A DNA stretch of 64,000 nucleotides, taken from Streptomyces sp. SAJ15. Its GTDB lineage: Bacteria > Actinomycetota > Actinomycetes > Streptomycetales > Streptomycetaceae. The notes under the pieces are model-generated. The model ran no database searches. It saw nothing but the letters and a program-made list of their open reading frames with translations, and was not told where the DNA came from. The stretch is taken from the NCBI RefSeq assembly GCF_007595705.1, contig NZ_NISY01000006.1, forward strand, positions 310,001 to 374,000, written 5' to 3'. A program made the translations under genes and the position numbers. Below are positions 7,690 to 20,300 of the stretch, one piece after another (the stretch's first letter is position 1; every line of letters starts with the position of its first letter).

Positions 7690-8679
7690 GTGACACTTGC
7701 GTATGTCCTCGACGGCGGTATGAACGATCAGCCAGGAGCCGGTGCTGAGCTGTACGAACTGTTTCCCAGCGTACAGCGGACCTATGCGCAAATTGCGGAC
7801 TGGACCGGACTCGGCGTTCAGCGAATCCTCCAAGAACAAAGGGAGCCCGGACAGGAGCACCGCCAAGGAGTCGGTGCCATTCGTCAGGCAGCCGCTGTTC
7901 TCGGAATCGCCGACGTACTCGCCGAAGAATACGGAATCACGCCCACTGCGGTATGCGGGCTCAGTTTCGGCGCACTCGTCGCCGCGAGCCTCGCCGGATC
8001 AGTGGAACGTCAGGAACTCTTCACCTTCCTGATGCGATTGCGGGACGTACCGGCCCCTTCGTCGGACGCCCCGCAACAGGCCGTCGCCATGCTCCGTATT
8101 CCCCTCGACACCGATCCCGGCGCATTCGTCGCGGACATCCCCGACGTCCATCTCTCCGCCGACCTCGGCCGCGTCGGCACCGGCAGTGAACGCATGGTGC
8201 TGCTCGGCGGCTACCGCACCGCCCTGAAAACCTTCGGAGCGACCCTGCCACCCGGCGCCCTGCACATCGCCGAGGAACACGGCAGCGCCTTCCACTCACC
8301 GCTGCAGCGGCACATCACGGAGTTCCTCGCGCCCACGCTGGACGCCATGACCTTCAGGAACCCCCGCATCCCCGTCCACTCGTGCATGGAGCGCAAGACG
8401 CTCACCACGGGCGAGGAGATCCGCGACCTGTTCCGCCGCAACCCGACCGACCCGGTCAGCGTGCCGCACATGATCGGCGGACTTGAGGACGCCGGCACCC
8501 AGCTCGGCCTGGTCCTCGGCCCCGCCGCCTTCGGCACCTTCCAGAACGCGGACTTCCCCGTGGTCCACGTCGAATCCCCGGACCACGTCTTCGAGGCCAT
8601 GACCGCCGTGTACGACTTCGGTATCGACCTGCCCCCGGTGGAACCCGTAGCCCCCTCCAGCGAAGCAGTGGCGGGGTGA
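7690..8679 (+). CDS. Discrete acyltransferase (FabD/VinK-like fold)
   Basis: This 329-residue protein has an acyl-carrier-protein S-acyltransferase layout: an N-terminal YVLDGGMNDQPG in place of the usual FPGQG, a nucleophile elbow GLSFG, and the second catalytic region EEHGSAFHSPL with its histidine. The usual GHSxG is therefore GLSFG: serine is kept and the preceding histidine replaced. In starter pathways of amino-acid-primed macrolactams, discrete relatives move an unusual acyl group between carrier proteins, so a non-malonyl substrate is plausible here. The GTG start has a GGGGG ribosome site about 6 bases upstream. Its end overlaps the next gene's earliest start by two bases. Editing or starter loading are the candidate roles; neither is proved. 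It is not a domain of the PKS. Confidence 0.75.
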   Translation: MTLAYVLDGGMNDQPGAGAELYELFPSVQRTYAQIADWTGLGVQRILQEQREPGQEHRQGVGAIRQAAAVLGIADVLAEEYGITPTAVCGLSFGALVAASLAGSVERQELFTFLMRLRDVPAPSSDAPQQAVAMLRIPLDTDPGAFVADIPDVHLSADLGRVGTGSERMVLLGGYRTALKTFGATLPPGALHIAEEHGSAFHSPLQRHITEFLAPTLDAMTFRNPRIPVHSCMERKTLTTGEEIRDLFRRNPTDPVSVPHMIGGLEDAGTQLGLVLGPAAFGTFQNADFPVVHVESPDHVFEAMTAVYDFGIDLPPVEPVAPSSEAVAG

Positions 8680-8684
8680 ACACG

Positions 8685-9752
8685 ATGAAGGACGTCACCC
8701 CCCTCATCGACGAGTGGCTCGCCCAGGACATCGACGCCTGGACCCGCCGCGTCGTCCGCCGCCACTTCGACCCCGACACGGGAAGCCCGTACTGGCTCAA
8801 GCGCGCCGCCGAACTCGCCTTCGATCCGCGGGACATCACCCGCTACGACGAGCTCGCCGCCTTCGGCCCGATGCCGCTCGGCGAACTGCGCACGCTCGAC
8901 CCGGCCGACCTCGTACCCCAGGCCGTGCCCCGCCCCCTGGCCGGACGCGTCTGGGACTCCGGCGGCACCACGGGCAGCCCCTGCCGCGTCTTCTACACCG
9001 AGCCGATGCTCCTGCAGCGCGCCGCCTGGCGCCGCTGGGTCATCGAACGCGAAGGGTTCCAGCCCGGCCGCGGCTGGCTCCAGGCCACACCCACCGGCCC
9101 CCACCTCATCGGCCACGGCGCCGTAGACCTCGCGGACATGTACGACGGCCGCGTCTACGGCATCGACTTCGACCCCCGCTGGGTCAAGCGGCTGCTGCGC
9201 AACGGCAGGCTCAAGGACGCTCAGGAGTACACCTCGCACATCGTCGACCAGATGGCCTCCGTACTGGAGAGCCAGCCCGTCGACTACCTCGTCACCACCC
9301 CGGCACTCCTCCAGGCATTCATCAAGGCCCGGCCGGAACTGGTGGCGCGACTGAGCGGCGTACGGCTCAGCGGCACCCACGCCACCCCGGTGATGCGCCG
9401 CTCCTTCCACCAGGCGCTCGGCGGCGGACTCGTCATCGTCACCTACGCCAACACCTTCGGCAACACCGTGGCCCTCCCCGTGGAGAACGACGGTGCGCTG
9501 ATGCCGTACCTGCCCAACTACCCGCAGGTCACCATGGCGGTGGTCGACAAGGACGACTGGTCCAAGGTCGTCCCCTACGGCGAGCAAGGCCAGGTCCGGC
9601 TGACCGTCATGCACGACGACCTCTTCCTGCCGAACATCCTGGAACGCGACGTCGCCGTCCGCTATGACACCGGCGACGCCTGGCCGTGCGACGGCGTTGC
9701 CAACGTACGACCCCTGCAGGTCGTTCGGTCGTCACCGGAGGGGATCTACTAG
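8685..9752 (+). CDS. PaaK-like adenylate-forming protein lacking the C-terminal domain
   Basis: About 355 residues. The P-loop SGGTTGSPCRVF (near residue 90) and the late motif RYDTGD mark the phenylacetate-CoA ligase branch of adenylate-forming enzymes. PaaK proteins normally run to about 430 residues and end in a mobile lid domain after this YxTGD motif. Here only about 25 residues follow, so the lid and its catalytic lysine are missing. It may adenylate an acid and leave the second half-reaction to a partner, or be a short acyl-protein-synthetase-like variant. It is coupled to the acyltransferase: a GTG at 8676 overlaps that stop, but the ATG at 8685 has a better-placed GGGGTG. The pair may load an acyl group, or help in amide formation with C5N. 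Confidence 0.65.
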   Translation: MKDVTPLIDEWLAQDIDAWTRRVVRRHFDPDTGSPYWLKRAAELAFDPRDITRYDELAAFGPMPLGELRTLDPADLVPQAVPRPLAGRVWDSGGTTGSPCRVFYTEPMLLQRAAWRRWVIEREGFQPGRGWLQATPTGPHLIGHGAVDLADMYDGRVYGIDFDPRWVKRLLRNGRLKDAQEYTSHIVDQMASVLESQPVDYLVTTPALLQAFIKARPELVARLSGVRLSGTHATPVMRRSFHQALGGGLVIVTYANTFGNTVALPVENDGALMPYLPNYPQVTMAVVDKDDWSKVVPYGEQGQVRLTVMHDDLFLPNILERDVAVRYDTGDAWPCDGVANVRPLQVVRSSPEGIY

Positions 9753-9759
9753 GCACCCT

Positions 9760-9791
9760 GGGGCGGGCCCGCTCAGGGCTCGCCCCGCCCC
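9760..9791 (+). terminator. GC-rich hairpin after the PaaK-like gene
   Basis: GGGGCGGG (9760-9767) and CCCGCCCC (9784-9791) form a perfect 8-bp stem with a 16-base loop, starting 8 bases after the stop codon. No T-run follows. It may be a partial terminator or attenuator that lowers transcription into the PKS genes. Confidence 0.4.
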
Positions 9792-10055
9792 ACTCCCGGA
9801 CTCACCCGAGCCCTGGGCGGAAACACGGCCGACCCCCGCTGCCGCACACCTCGGTACCCCACCGGTCCGCAGCCCACCGGGACGCGGCGGCGTGCCCCGA
9901 CACACCCGGCAGCAGAGGCCAGTGTCACCGCACGCCGTCACCCCGCCGTGCGAGCGTCCCCTCACACCAACCGATCAACGTCACACCCACCGGAGCCGGG
10001 AGCACCCTCCGTCGCGCCTGGCCGTCCCACGTCCTGGTCCCAGGGAGTCACCCTC
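9792..10055 (+). other. Leader region of PKS gene A
   Basis: The gap between the PaaK-like stop and the first PKS start is 303 bases. Beyond the hairpin at its left end I see only C-rich sequence, no convincing -35/-10 pair and no coding signal. An in-frame GTG upstream at 9948 opens the PKS frame early, but that text is not PKS-like. GGGAG at 10043-10047 is the ribosome site of gene A. Confidence 0.5.
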
Positions 10056-14753
<4,698 letters not shown>

Positions 14754-15750
14754 GGCTTTCGATGAGGTGTGTGCGGGGTTTGATGGGTTGCTGGAGCGGC
14801 CGTTGCGTGAGGTCGTCTTCGAGGACGGTGATGCTCTCGATGGGACGGGGTTCACGCAGTGTGGTCTGTTCGCTTTGGAGGTGGCGCTTTACCGGCTGGT
14901 GTCTTCGTGGGGTGTGACGCCTGACTTCGTCGGCGGTCACTCGATCGGTGAGATCGCCGCGGCGTATGTGGCGGGGGTGTGGTCGCTGGAGGACGCGTGT
15001 GCTCTGGTGGCGGCGCGTGGTCGGTTGATGCAGGCGCTGCCCGAGGGCGGGGCGATGTTGGCGGTGGAGGCTGACGAGGCGTCTGTGCGGACTACGTTGG
15101 CCGGGCGGGCTGCGGTGGACGTGGCGGCGGTCAACGGGCCCTCCTCCGTGGTGGTTTCCGGCGATGAAGCGGCCGTGGCGGAGCTGGAGCGGGTGTGGCG
15201 GGCCGAGGGGCGGCGGGTGCGCCGGCTGCGGGTGTCGCATGCCTTCCACTCCCCGCTGATGGAGCCGATGCTGGCGGAGTTCCGGCAGGTCGTCGAGCGG
15301 CTGACGTACGAGGTGCCGCGGATCCCGCTGGTCTCGAACCTGACCGGAGAGCTGGCCACCGCGCAGGAGGTGTGTGACCCGGAGTACTGGGTGCGGCACG
15401 TCCGTGAGGCAGTCCGCTTCGCCGACGGGGTTGCGCGTCTGGCCGCACAGGGTGTGACCGTCTGCCTGGAACTGGGCCCGGACGGAGTGCTGTCCGGCAT
15501 GGGCCAGGACAGTGCCCCGGAGACGCTGTTCGCCCCGGTCCTGCGCAAGGATCGCGACGAAACCACCTCTCTGATGGAGGCGTTGGCCGGGATCTATGTC
15601 CAGGGGCACAGCGTGGACTGGGCCGCCCACCTCGCGCCTTCCCGTCCGCGGCGGGTGGAACTTCCTACCTACGCCTTCCAGCGCGACCGGTACTGGTTGG
15701 AGACGCTCCGGCCTGCGCTGCGGGAAGTCGAATCCGCTGATGCTGCCCAG

Positions 15751-16022
15751 GGTTGGCGTTATCGGGTGGCGTGGTCGCCGTTGGTTGGGGTTTCTGGTGT
15801 GTTGTCGGGGGCGTGGTTGGTGGTTGTGCCGGCCGGGCTCGCTGGCGATGTGTGGGTGGGTGAGTGTGTGGCGGGTCTGGCGCGTGGTGGTGCCCGGCCG
15901 GTGGCGTTGGAACTCGACGTGGATGAGTGTGGTCGTGAGCGGGTCGCTGAGCGGCTGCGTGGGGTGTTGGAGGGTGAGGCGGGGTTCGCGGGTGTGGTCT
16001 CGCTCCTCGCGTTGGCGTCGGG
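15751..16022 (+). repeat. KR structural-half repeat block (module 1 copy)
   Basis: These 272 bases are identical to 35581-35852 in module 5, and a related version lies in module 7 from about 45286. The downstream KR catalytic half is also nearly identical between modules 1 and 7 (16291-16820 and 45931-46460). The gaps at 16201 and 36506 fall in these blocks. Confidence 0.9.
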
Positions 16023-16202
16023 GCGGGACGTGGTGTTCGGGTCTGTGCCTGCCGGGCTCGCCCTGACGCTCGGCTTGGTCCAGGCGCTCGGTGATGTCGG
16101 TGTTGAGGCTTCGTTGTGGTGTGTGACCCGGGGTGCGGTCGCGGTGACGGACTCGGAGCGTGTGACGGATCTCGATCAGGCTCAGTTGTGGGGTCTGGGG
16201 CC

Positions 16203-19200
16203 GAGGGGGAGGTCGCACTGCGCGCCGCCGGGGTGTTCGGTCGGCGTGTGGTCCGTTGCGCGGGGTCTGGCGGCGGTTCCTGGCAGGCGTCGGGGACGGT
16301 GTTGGTGACCGGTGGTACGGGTGGTGTGGGTCGGCATGTGGCGCGGTGGTTGGCGCGGGCGGGGGCGGAGCATGTGGTGTTGGCTTCGCGGCGTGGTCCC
16401 GCCGCTGATGGTGTGGCGGAGTTGCGGGCTGAGATCGCGGAGTTGGGAGCGCGGTTGTCGGTGGTGGCCTGTGACATCGGCGATCGTGATGCGGTGGCTG
16501 CTCTGTTGGCGGGTGTTCCGGCTGAGGTGCCGTTGACGGCGGTGGTGCATGCGGCGGGTGTGTTGGATGACGGTGTGCTGGACGGGCTGTCGGTGGAGCG
16601 GTTCGAGTCGGTGCTTCGGGTGAAGGCGGAGGGTGCCCGGCATCTGCATGAGTTGACCCGTGATCTGGGTCTGTCGGCGTTCGTGTTGTTCTCGTCGTTC
16701 TCGGCGACGGTGGGTGGTGCGGGGCAGGGTAACTATGCTGCGGCGAACGCGTATCTGGACGCGTTGGCGGAGGTGCGGCGGGCTGAGGGGCTGCCGGCGA
16801 CCTCGATCGCGTGGGGCCCCTGGGCCGAAGACGGCATGGCACGTGCCGTAGCGGACCGTTGGGAACAGCACGGTCTGCCCGCGATGTCCCCCGACTTGGC
16901 GATAGCCGAGTTGGAGCTGGCCGTCAACGACCCGATGGCGGCCTCACTGCTCGTCGCCGACGTCGACTGGGACACCCTGGCGCAGGTCAGGGCCGGAATG
17001 GGCGCCCCGAAGCTGCTGGCGCAGCTGACCCGGCACGCGTCGGGCGATGTGGCGGGCGACGGTGCCGCTCCGGCCGACGGATCGCTGCGCCAGCGGCTCG
17101 CCGGACTGCGGACCGCTGAGCAGGAGCGCGCTGTCGTGGAGTTCGTGCGCTCCCATGTCGCCGCCGTGCTCGGGCATCGCCGACCGGAGACTGTCGACGC
17201 CGACCGGGCCTTCAAGGAACTGGGCTTCGACTCTCTGGCGGCCGTCACCCTGCGCAACCGTCTCAATGCGGCCACGGGCCTGAAGCTTTCCAGCACCCTT
17301 CTCTTCGACCACCCCACGGTGACGGCACTGGCACGGATTCTCCGCACCGAGGCGCTGGGACTGCGTGGAGACGAGGGATCGGCGCTGCCCGCCACGGCGC
17401 CGACGGACGACGAGCCGATCGCGATCGTGGCGATGAGCTGCCGTTTCCCGGGAGGCGTACGGACCCCCGAGGAGCTGTGGAACCTACTCGTCGACGAACG
17501 CGAGGTGCTGACCGAGTTCCCCGCGGGTCGAGGCTGGGATCTCGACACCCTCTTCGCCCCGGACCCAGACGAGTCGGGCAAGAGCTATGTCCGAGAGGGA
17601 GCTTTCCTCGACGACGCCGGCGCCTTCGACCCGAAGTTCTTCGGGATCTCGCCGCGTGAGGCGGCGGCGATGGATCCCCAGCAGCGACTGCTCCTGGAGA
17701 CCTCCTGGGAGGCCTTCGAGCGAGCCGGTATCGACGGCACGCTCCTACAGGGCACCCCGACGGGAGTCTTCATCGGCAGCAACGGCCAGGACTACGGACG
17801 GAGCCTGCGCGAGGCGCCGTCCGAGAATGTCGAGGGTCACCTGGTGACCAGCAGCGCCGCCAGCGTCGTATCGGGGCGCATCTCGTACACATTCGGCCTC
17901 GAAGGCCCCGCGGTCACTGTGGACACCGCGTGCTCGTCCTCACTGGTGGCCCTGCATCTGGCCGTGCAGTCGCTGCGGCAGGGCGAATGCACGCTCGCTC
18001 TTGCCGGCGGCGTCACTGTGATGTCCACCCCCGAACTCTTCGTGGAGTTCAGCCGTCAGCGGGGTCTCGCTCCGGACGGTCGTTGCAAGGCGTTCGCGGC
18101 GGGCGCGGACGGCACCGGGTGGGGTGAGGGCGTCGGTCTGCTCCTGTTGGAGCGGTTGTCGGACGCGGAGCGTAACGGTCACCGGGTGCTGGCGGTGGTG
18201 CGTGGTTCGGCGGTCAATCAGGATGGTGCGAGCAATGGTCTGACGGCGCCGAATGGTCCCTCCCAGCAGCGGGTGATCCGGGCGGCGCTGGCGAATGCCC
18301 GGGTGTCGGCTGCTGATGTGGATGTGGTGGAGGCGCACGGTACGGGTACGAAGCTGGGTGACCCGATCGAGGCGCAGGCGTTGCTGGCGACGTATGGGCA
18401 GGATCGGCCGGAGGGCCGGCCGCTGTGGTTGGGCTCGGTCAAGTCGAACATCGGGCACACTCAGGCCGCGGCCGGTGTCGCCGGTGTGATGAAGATGGTG
18501 CTGGCGATGCGGCATGGGCGGCTGCCCCGCACCCTGCACGTGGACGAGCCCACCCCGCACGTCGACTGGACGACGGGTTCCGTCGAGCTGGTCACGGACT
18601 CGATCGCATGGCCTGAGGCGGGGCATGCACGTCGGGCGGGTGTCTCTTCGTTCGGCGTCAGCGGCACGAACGCGCACGTGATCCTTGAGCAGGCTCCGGT
18701 TGCGGGTGCGGAGGAGGCGGCGGCGGGGGAGCCGGCTGGGGATGTCGAGGCGCCGGTGGTGGTGCCGTGGGTGGTGTCGGGCAAGTCGGAGGCCGCGCTG
18801 CGGGGGCAGGCCGCACGGCTGGCTGCCCGTGTGCCTGGGCTGTCGCCGGTGGATGTCGGGTTCTCGCTGGCTACGACGCGGTCGGTGTTCGAGCACCGGG
18901 CTGTGGTTCTCGGTGATCTGGCTGGCGGGCTGGAGGCGTTGGCCGAGGGCCGTGAGGCCGTGGGTGTGGTGCGGGGGAGTGCCGGCGGCTCGGATGGGCG
19001 TGCCGTGTTCGTCTTCCCTGGTCAGGGTTCGCAGTGGGTCGGTATGGCGGCTGAGCTGTTGGATTCGTCGCCGGTGTTCGCTCGGCGGATCGGTGAGTGT
19101 GCGGCTGCGTTGGCGCCGTTCGTGGACTGGTCGCTGATGGATGTGCTGCGGGACACCGGCTCCGAGGGTCGGCTGGAGCGGGTGGATGTCGTGCAGCCGG

Positions 19201-20300
19201 TGTTGTGGGCGGTGATGGTCTCGCTGGCGGAGGTGTGGCGGTCGTACGGCGTGGAGCCGGCTGCGGTGATCGGTCATTCGCAGGGTGAGATCGCCGCTGC
19301 CGCTGTGGCGGGTGCGTTGTCGCTTGAGGACGCGGCGAAGGTGGTGGCTCTGCGGGGTAAGGCCATTCGGGCGTTGTCCGGGCGTGGGGGCATGGTCTCC
19401 GTCTCGCTCGGCGTGGAAGAAGTGCAGGAGCGGCTGGGGGCTTGGGAGGGTCGCCTTGCGGTCGCGGCGGTCAACGGTCCGGCCGTGGTCGTGGTGTCCG
19501 GTGATGCGGACGCCCTGGACGAGCTGCTCGCTGCCTGCGAGACGGAGGGGGTGCGGGCGCGGCGTGTCGCGGTGGACTACGCCTCCCACTGCGCGCATGT
19601 GGAGGAGATCGAGGACGTTCTCCTGCGGGAACTGGCGGACATCGCTCCCCAGACGGCATCCGTCCCCTTCTACTCGACGGTCACTGCCGAGGTCCTGGAC
19701 ACCACCGGCCTGGACGCGGGCTACTGGTATCGCAACCTGCGCCAGACGGTGCGTTTCGCCGACACCGTCCGCACTCTGCTCGACGACGGCTTCCGCCTCT
19801 TCATCGAGTCCAGCGCGCACCCGGTGCTGACGATGGGCGTCGAGCAGACCGCCGAAGCCCACGCAGACACCGCTGTCACGACCGTCGGTTCGCTGCGGCG
19901 CGACGAGGGCGGACTGCTTCGCTTCCTGACCTCGGCCGCCGAAGCCTTCGTCGGCGGCGCGGCCGTCGACTGGGCCGGTGTGTACGCAGGTACCGGCGCG
20001 ACCCGTGTCGACCTCCCCACCTACGCCTTCCAACACCAGCACTACTGGATCGAGGCCGCAGCCACCCGTCAGGGTGATGTCGCCTCGGCCGGTCTCTCGT
20101 CCGCCGATCACCCGTTGCTCGGCGCTGCCGTCACGCTGCCCGCGTCCGACGGGGCGCTGCTGACGGGACGACTGTCGCTGCGTACGCACCCCTGGCTGGC
20201 CGATCACGCGGTGCGGGGCCGTTGCTCGCGGCCTCCGTCTTCGTCGAGTTGGCGTTGCGGGCCGGGGAGACCGTCGGCTGCGACCGGGTGGAGGAGCTGA
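16203..20300 (+). CDS. PKS gene A, segment 3: KR-ACP of module 1, KS-AT and start of DH of module 2
   Basis: It begins in frame at EGEVALRAAG. The KR1 catalytic half has the NADPH loop GGTGGVG (16311), LDD in HAAGVLDDG (B-type stereochemistry) and the catalytic Tyr in GNYAAAN (16734-16736). ACP1 has GFDSL (Ser 17232-17234). KS2 (about 17407-18700) has DTACSSS (Cys 17931-17933). AT2 has GHSQGE (19272) and YASH (19578), so methylmalonyl. DH2 starts near 20085, with its catalytic His at 20205-20207 (WLADHAVRG). The frame fails at 20219/20220, exactly inside the HxxxGxxxxP motif, where about 4 bases seem to be missing. From here to the stop at 20300 the text is out of frame. There is no KR in module 2. 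Confidence 0.85.
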   Translation, partial: EGEVALRAAGVFGRRVVRCAGSGGGSWQASGTVLVTGGTGGVGRHVARWLARAGAEHVVLASRRGPAADGVAELRAEIAELGARLSVVACDIGDRDAVAALLAGVPAEVPLTAVVHAAGVLDDGVLDGLSVERFESVLRVKAEGARHLHELTRDLGLSAFVLFSSFSATVGGAGQGNYAAANAYLDALAEVRRAEGLPATSIAWGPWAEDGMARAVADRWEQHGLPAMSPDLAIAELELAVNDPMAASLLVADVDWDTLAQVRAGMGAPKLLAQLTRHASGDVAGDGAAPADGSLRQRLAGLRTAEQERAVVEFVRSHVAAVLGHRRPETVDADRAFKELGFDSLAAVTLRNRLNAATGLKLSSTLLFDHPTVTALARILRTEALGLRGDEGSALPATAPTDDEPIAIVAMSCRFPGGVRTPEELWNLLVDEREVLTEFPAGRGWDLDTLFAPDPDESGKSYVREGAFLDDAGAFDPKFFGISPREAAAMDPQQRLLLETSWEAFERAGIDGTLLQGTPTGVFIGSNGQDYGRSLREAPSENVEGHLVTSSAASVVSGRISYTFGLEGPAVTVDTACSSSLVALHLAVQSLRQGECTLALAGGVTVMSTPELFVEFSRQRGLAPDGRCKAFAAGADGTGWGEGVGLLLLERLSDAERNGHRVLAVVRGSAVNQDGASNGLTAPNGPSQQRVIRAALANARVSAADVDVVEAHGTGTKLGDPIEAQALLATYGQDRPEGRPLWLGSVKSNIGHTQAAAGVAGVMKMVLAMRHGRLPRTLHVDEPTPHVDWTTGSVELVTDSIAWPEAGHARRAGVSSFGVSGTNAHVILEQAPVAGAEEAAAGEPAGDVEAPVVVPWVVSGKSEAALRGQAARLAARVPGLSPVDVGFSLATTRSVFEHRAVVLGDLAGGLEALAEGREAVGVVRGSAGGSDGRAVFVFPGQGSQWVGMAAELLDSSPVFARRIGECAAALAPFVDWSLMDVLRDTGSEGRLERVDVVQPVLWAVMVSLAEVWRSYGVEPAAVIGHSQGEIAAAAVAGALSLEDAAKVVALRGKAIRALSGRGGMVSVSLGVEEVQERLGAWEGRLAVAAVNGPAVVVVSGDADALDELLAACETEGVRARRVAVDYASHCAHVEEIEDVLLRELADIAPQTASVPFYSTVTAEVLDTTGLDAGYWYRNLRQTVRFADTVRTLLDDGFRLFIESSAHPVLTMGVEQTAEAHADTAVTTVGSLRRDEGGLLRFLTSAAEAFVGGAAVDWAGVYAGTGATRVDLPTYAFQHQHYWIEAAATRQGDVASAGLSSADHPLLGAAVTLPASDGALLTGRLSLRTHPWLADHAVRGRCSRPPSSSSWRCGPGRPSAATGWRS
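20127..20219 (+). repeat. DH N-terminal repeat shared by modules 2 and 3
   Basis: The 5' end of DH2 matches the 5' end of DH3 (24104-24193) base for base, with one difference just upstream. Identity ends exactly at the frame break at 20219/20220. Beyond that point DH2 resembles module 6 (near 40005) more than module 3. Confidence 0.85.
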
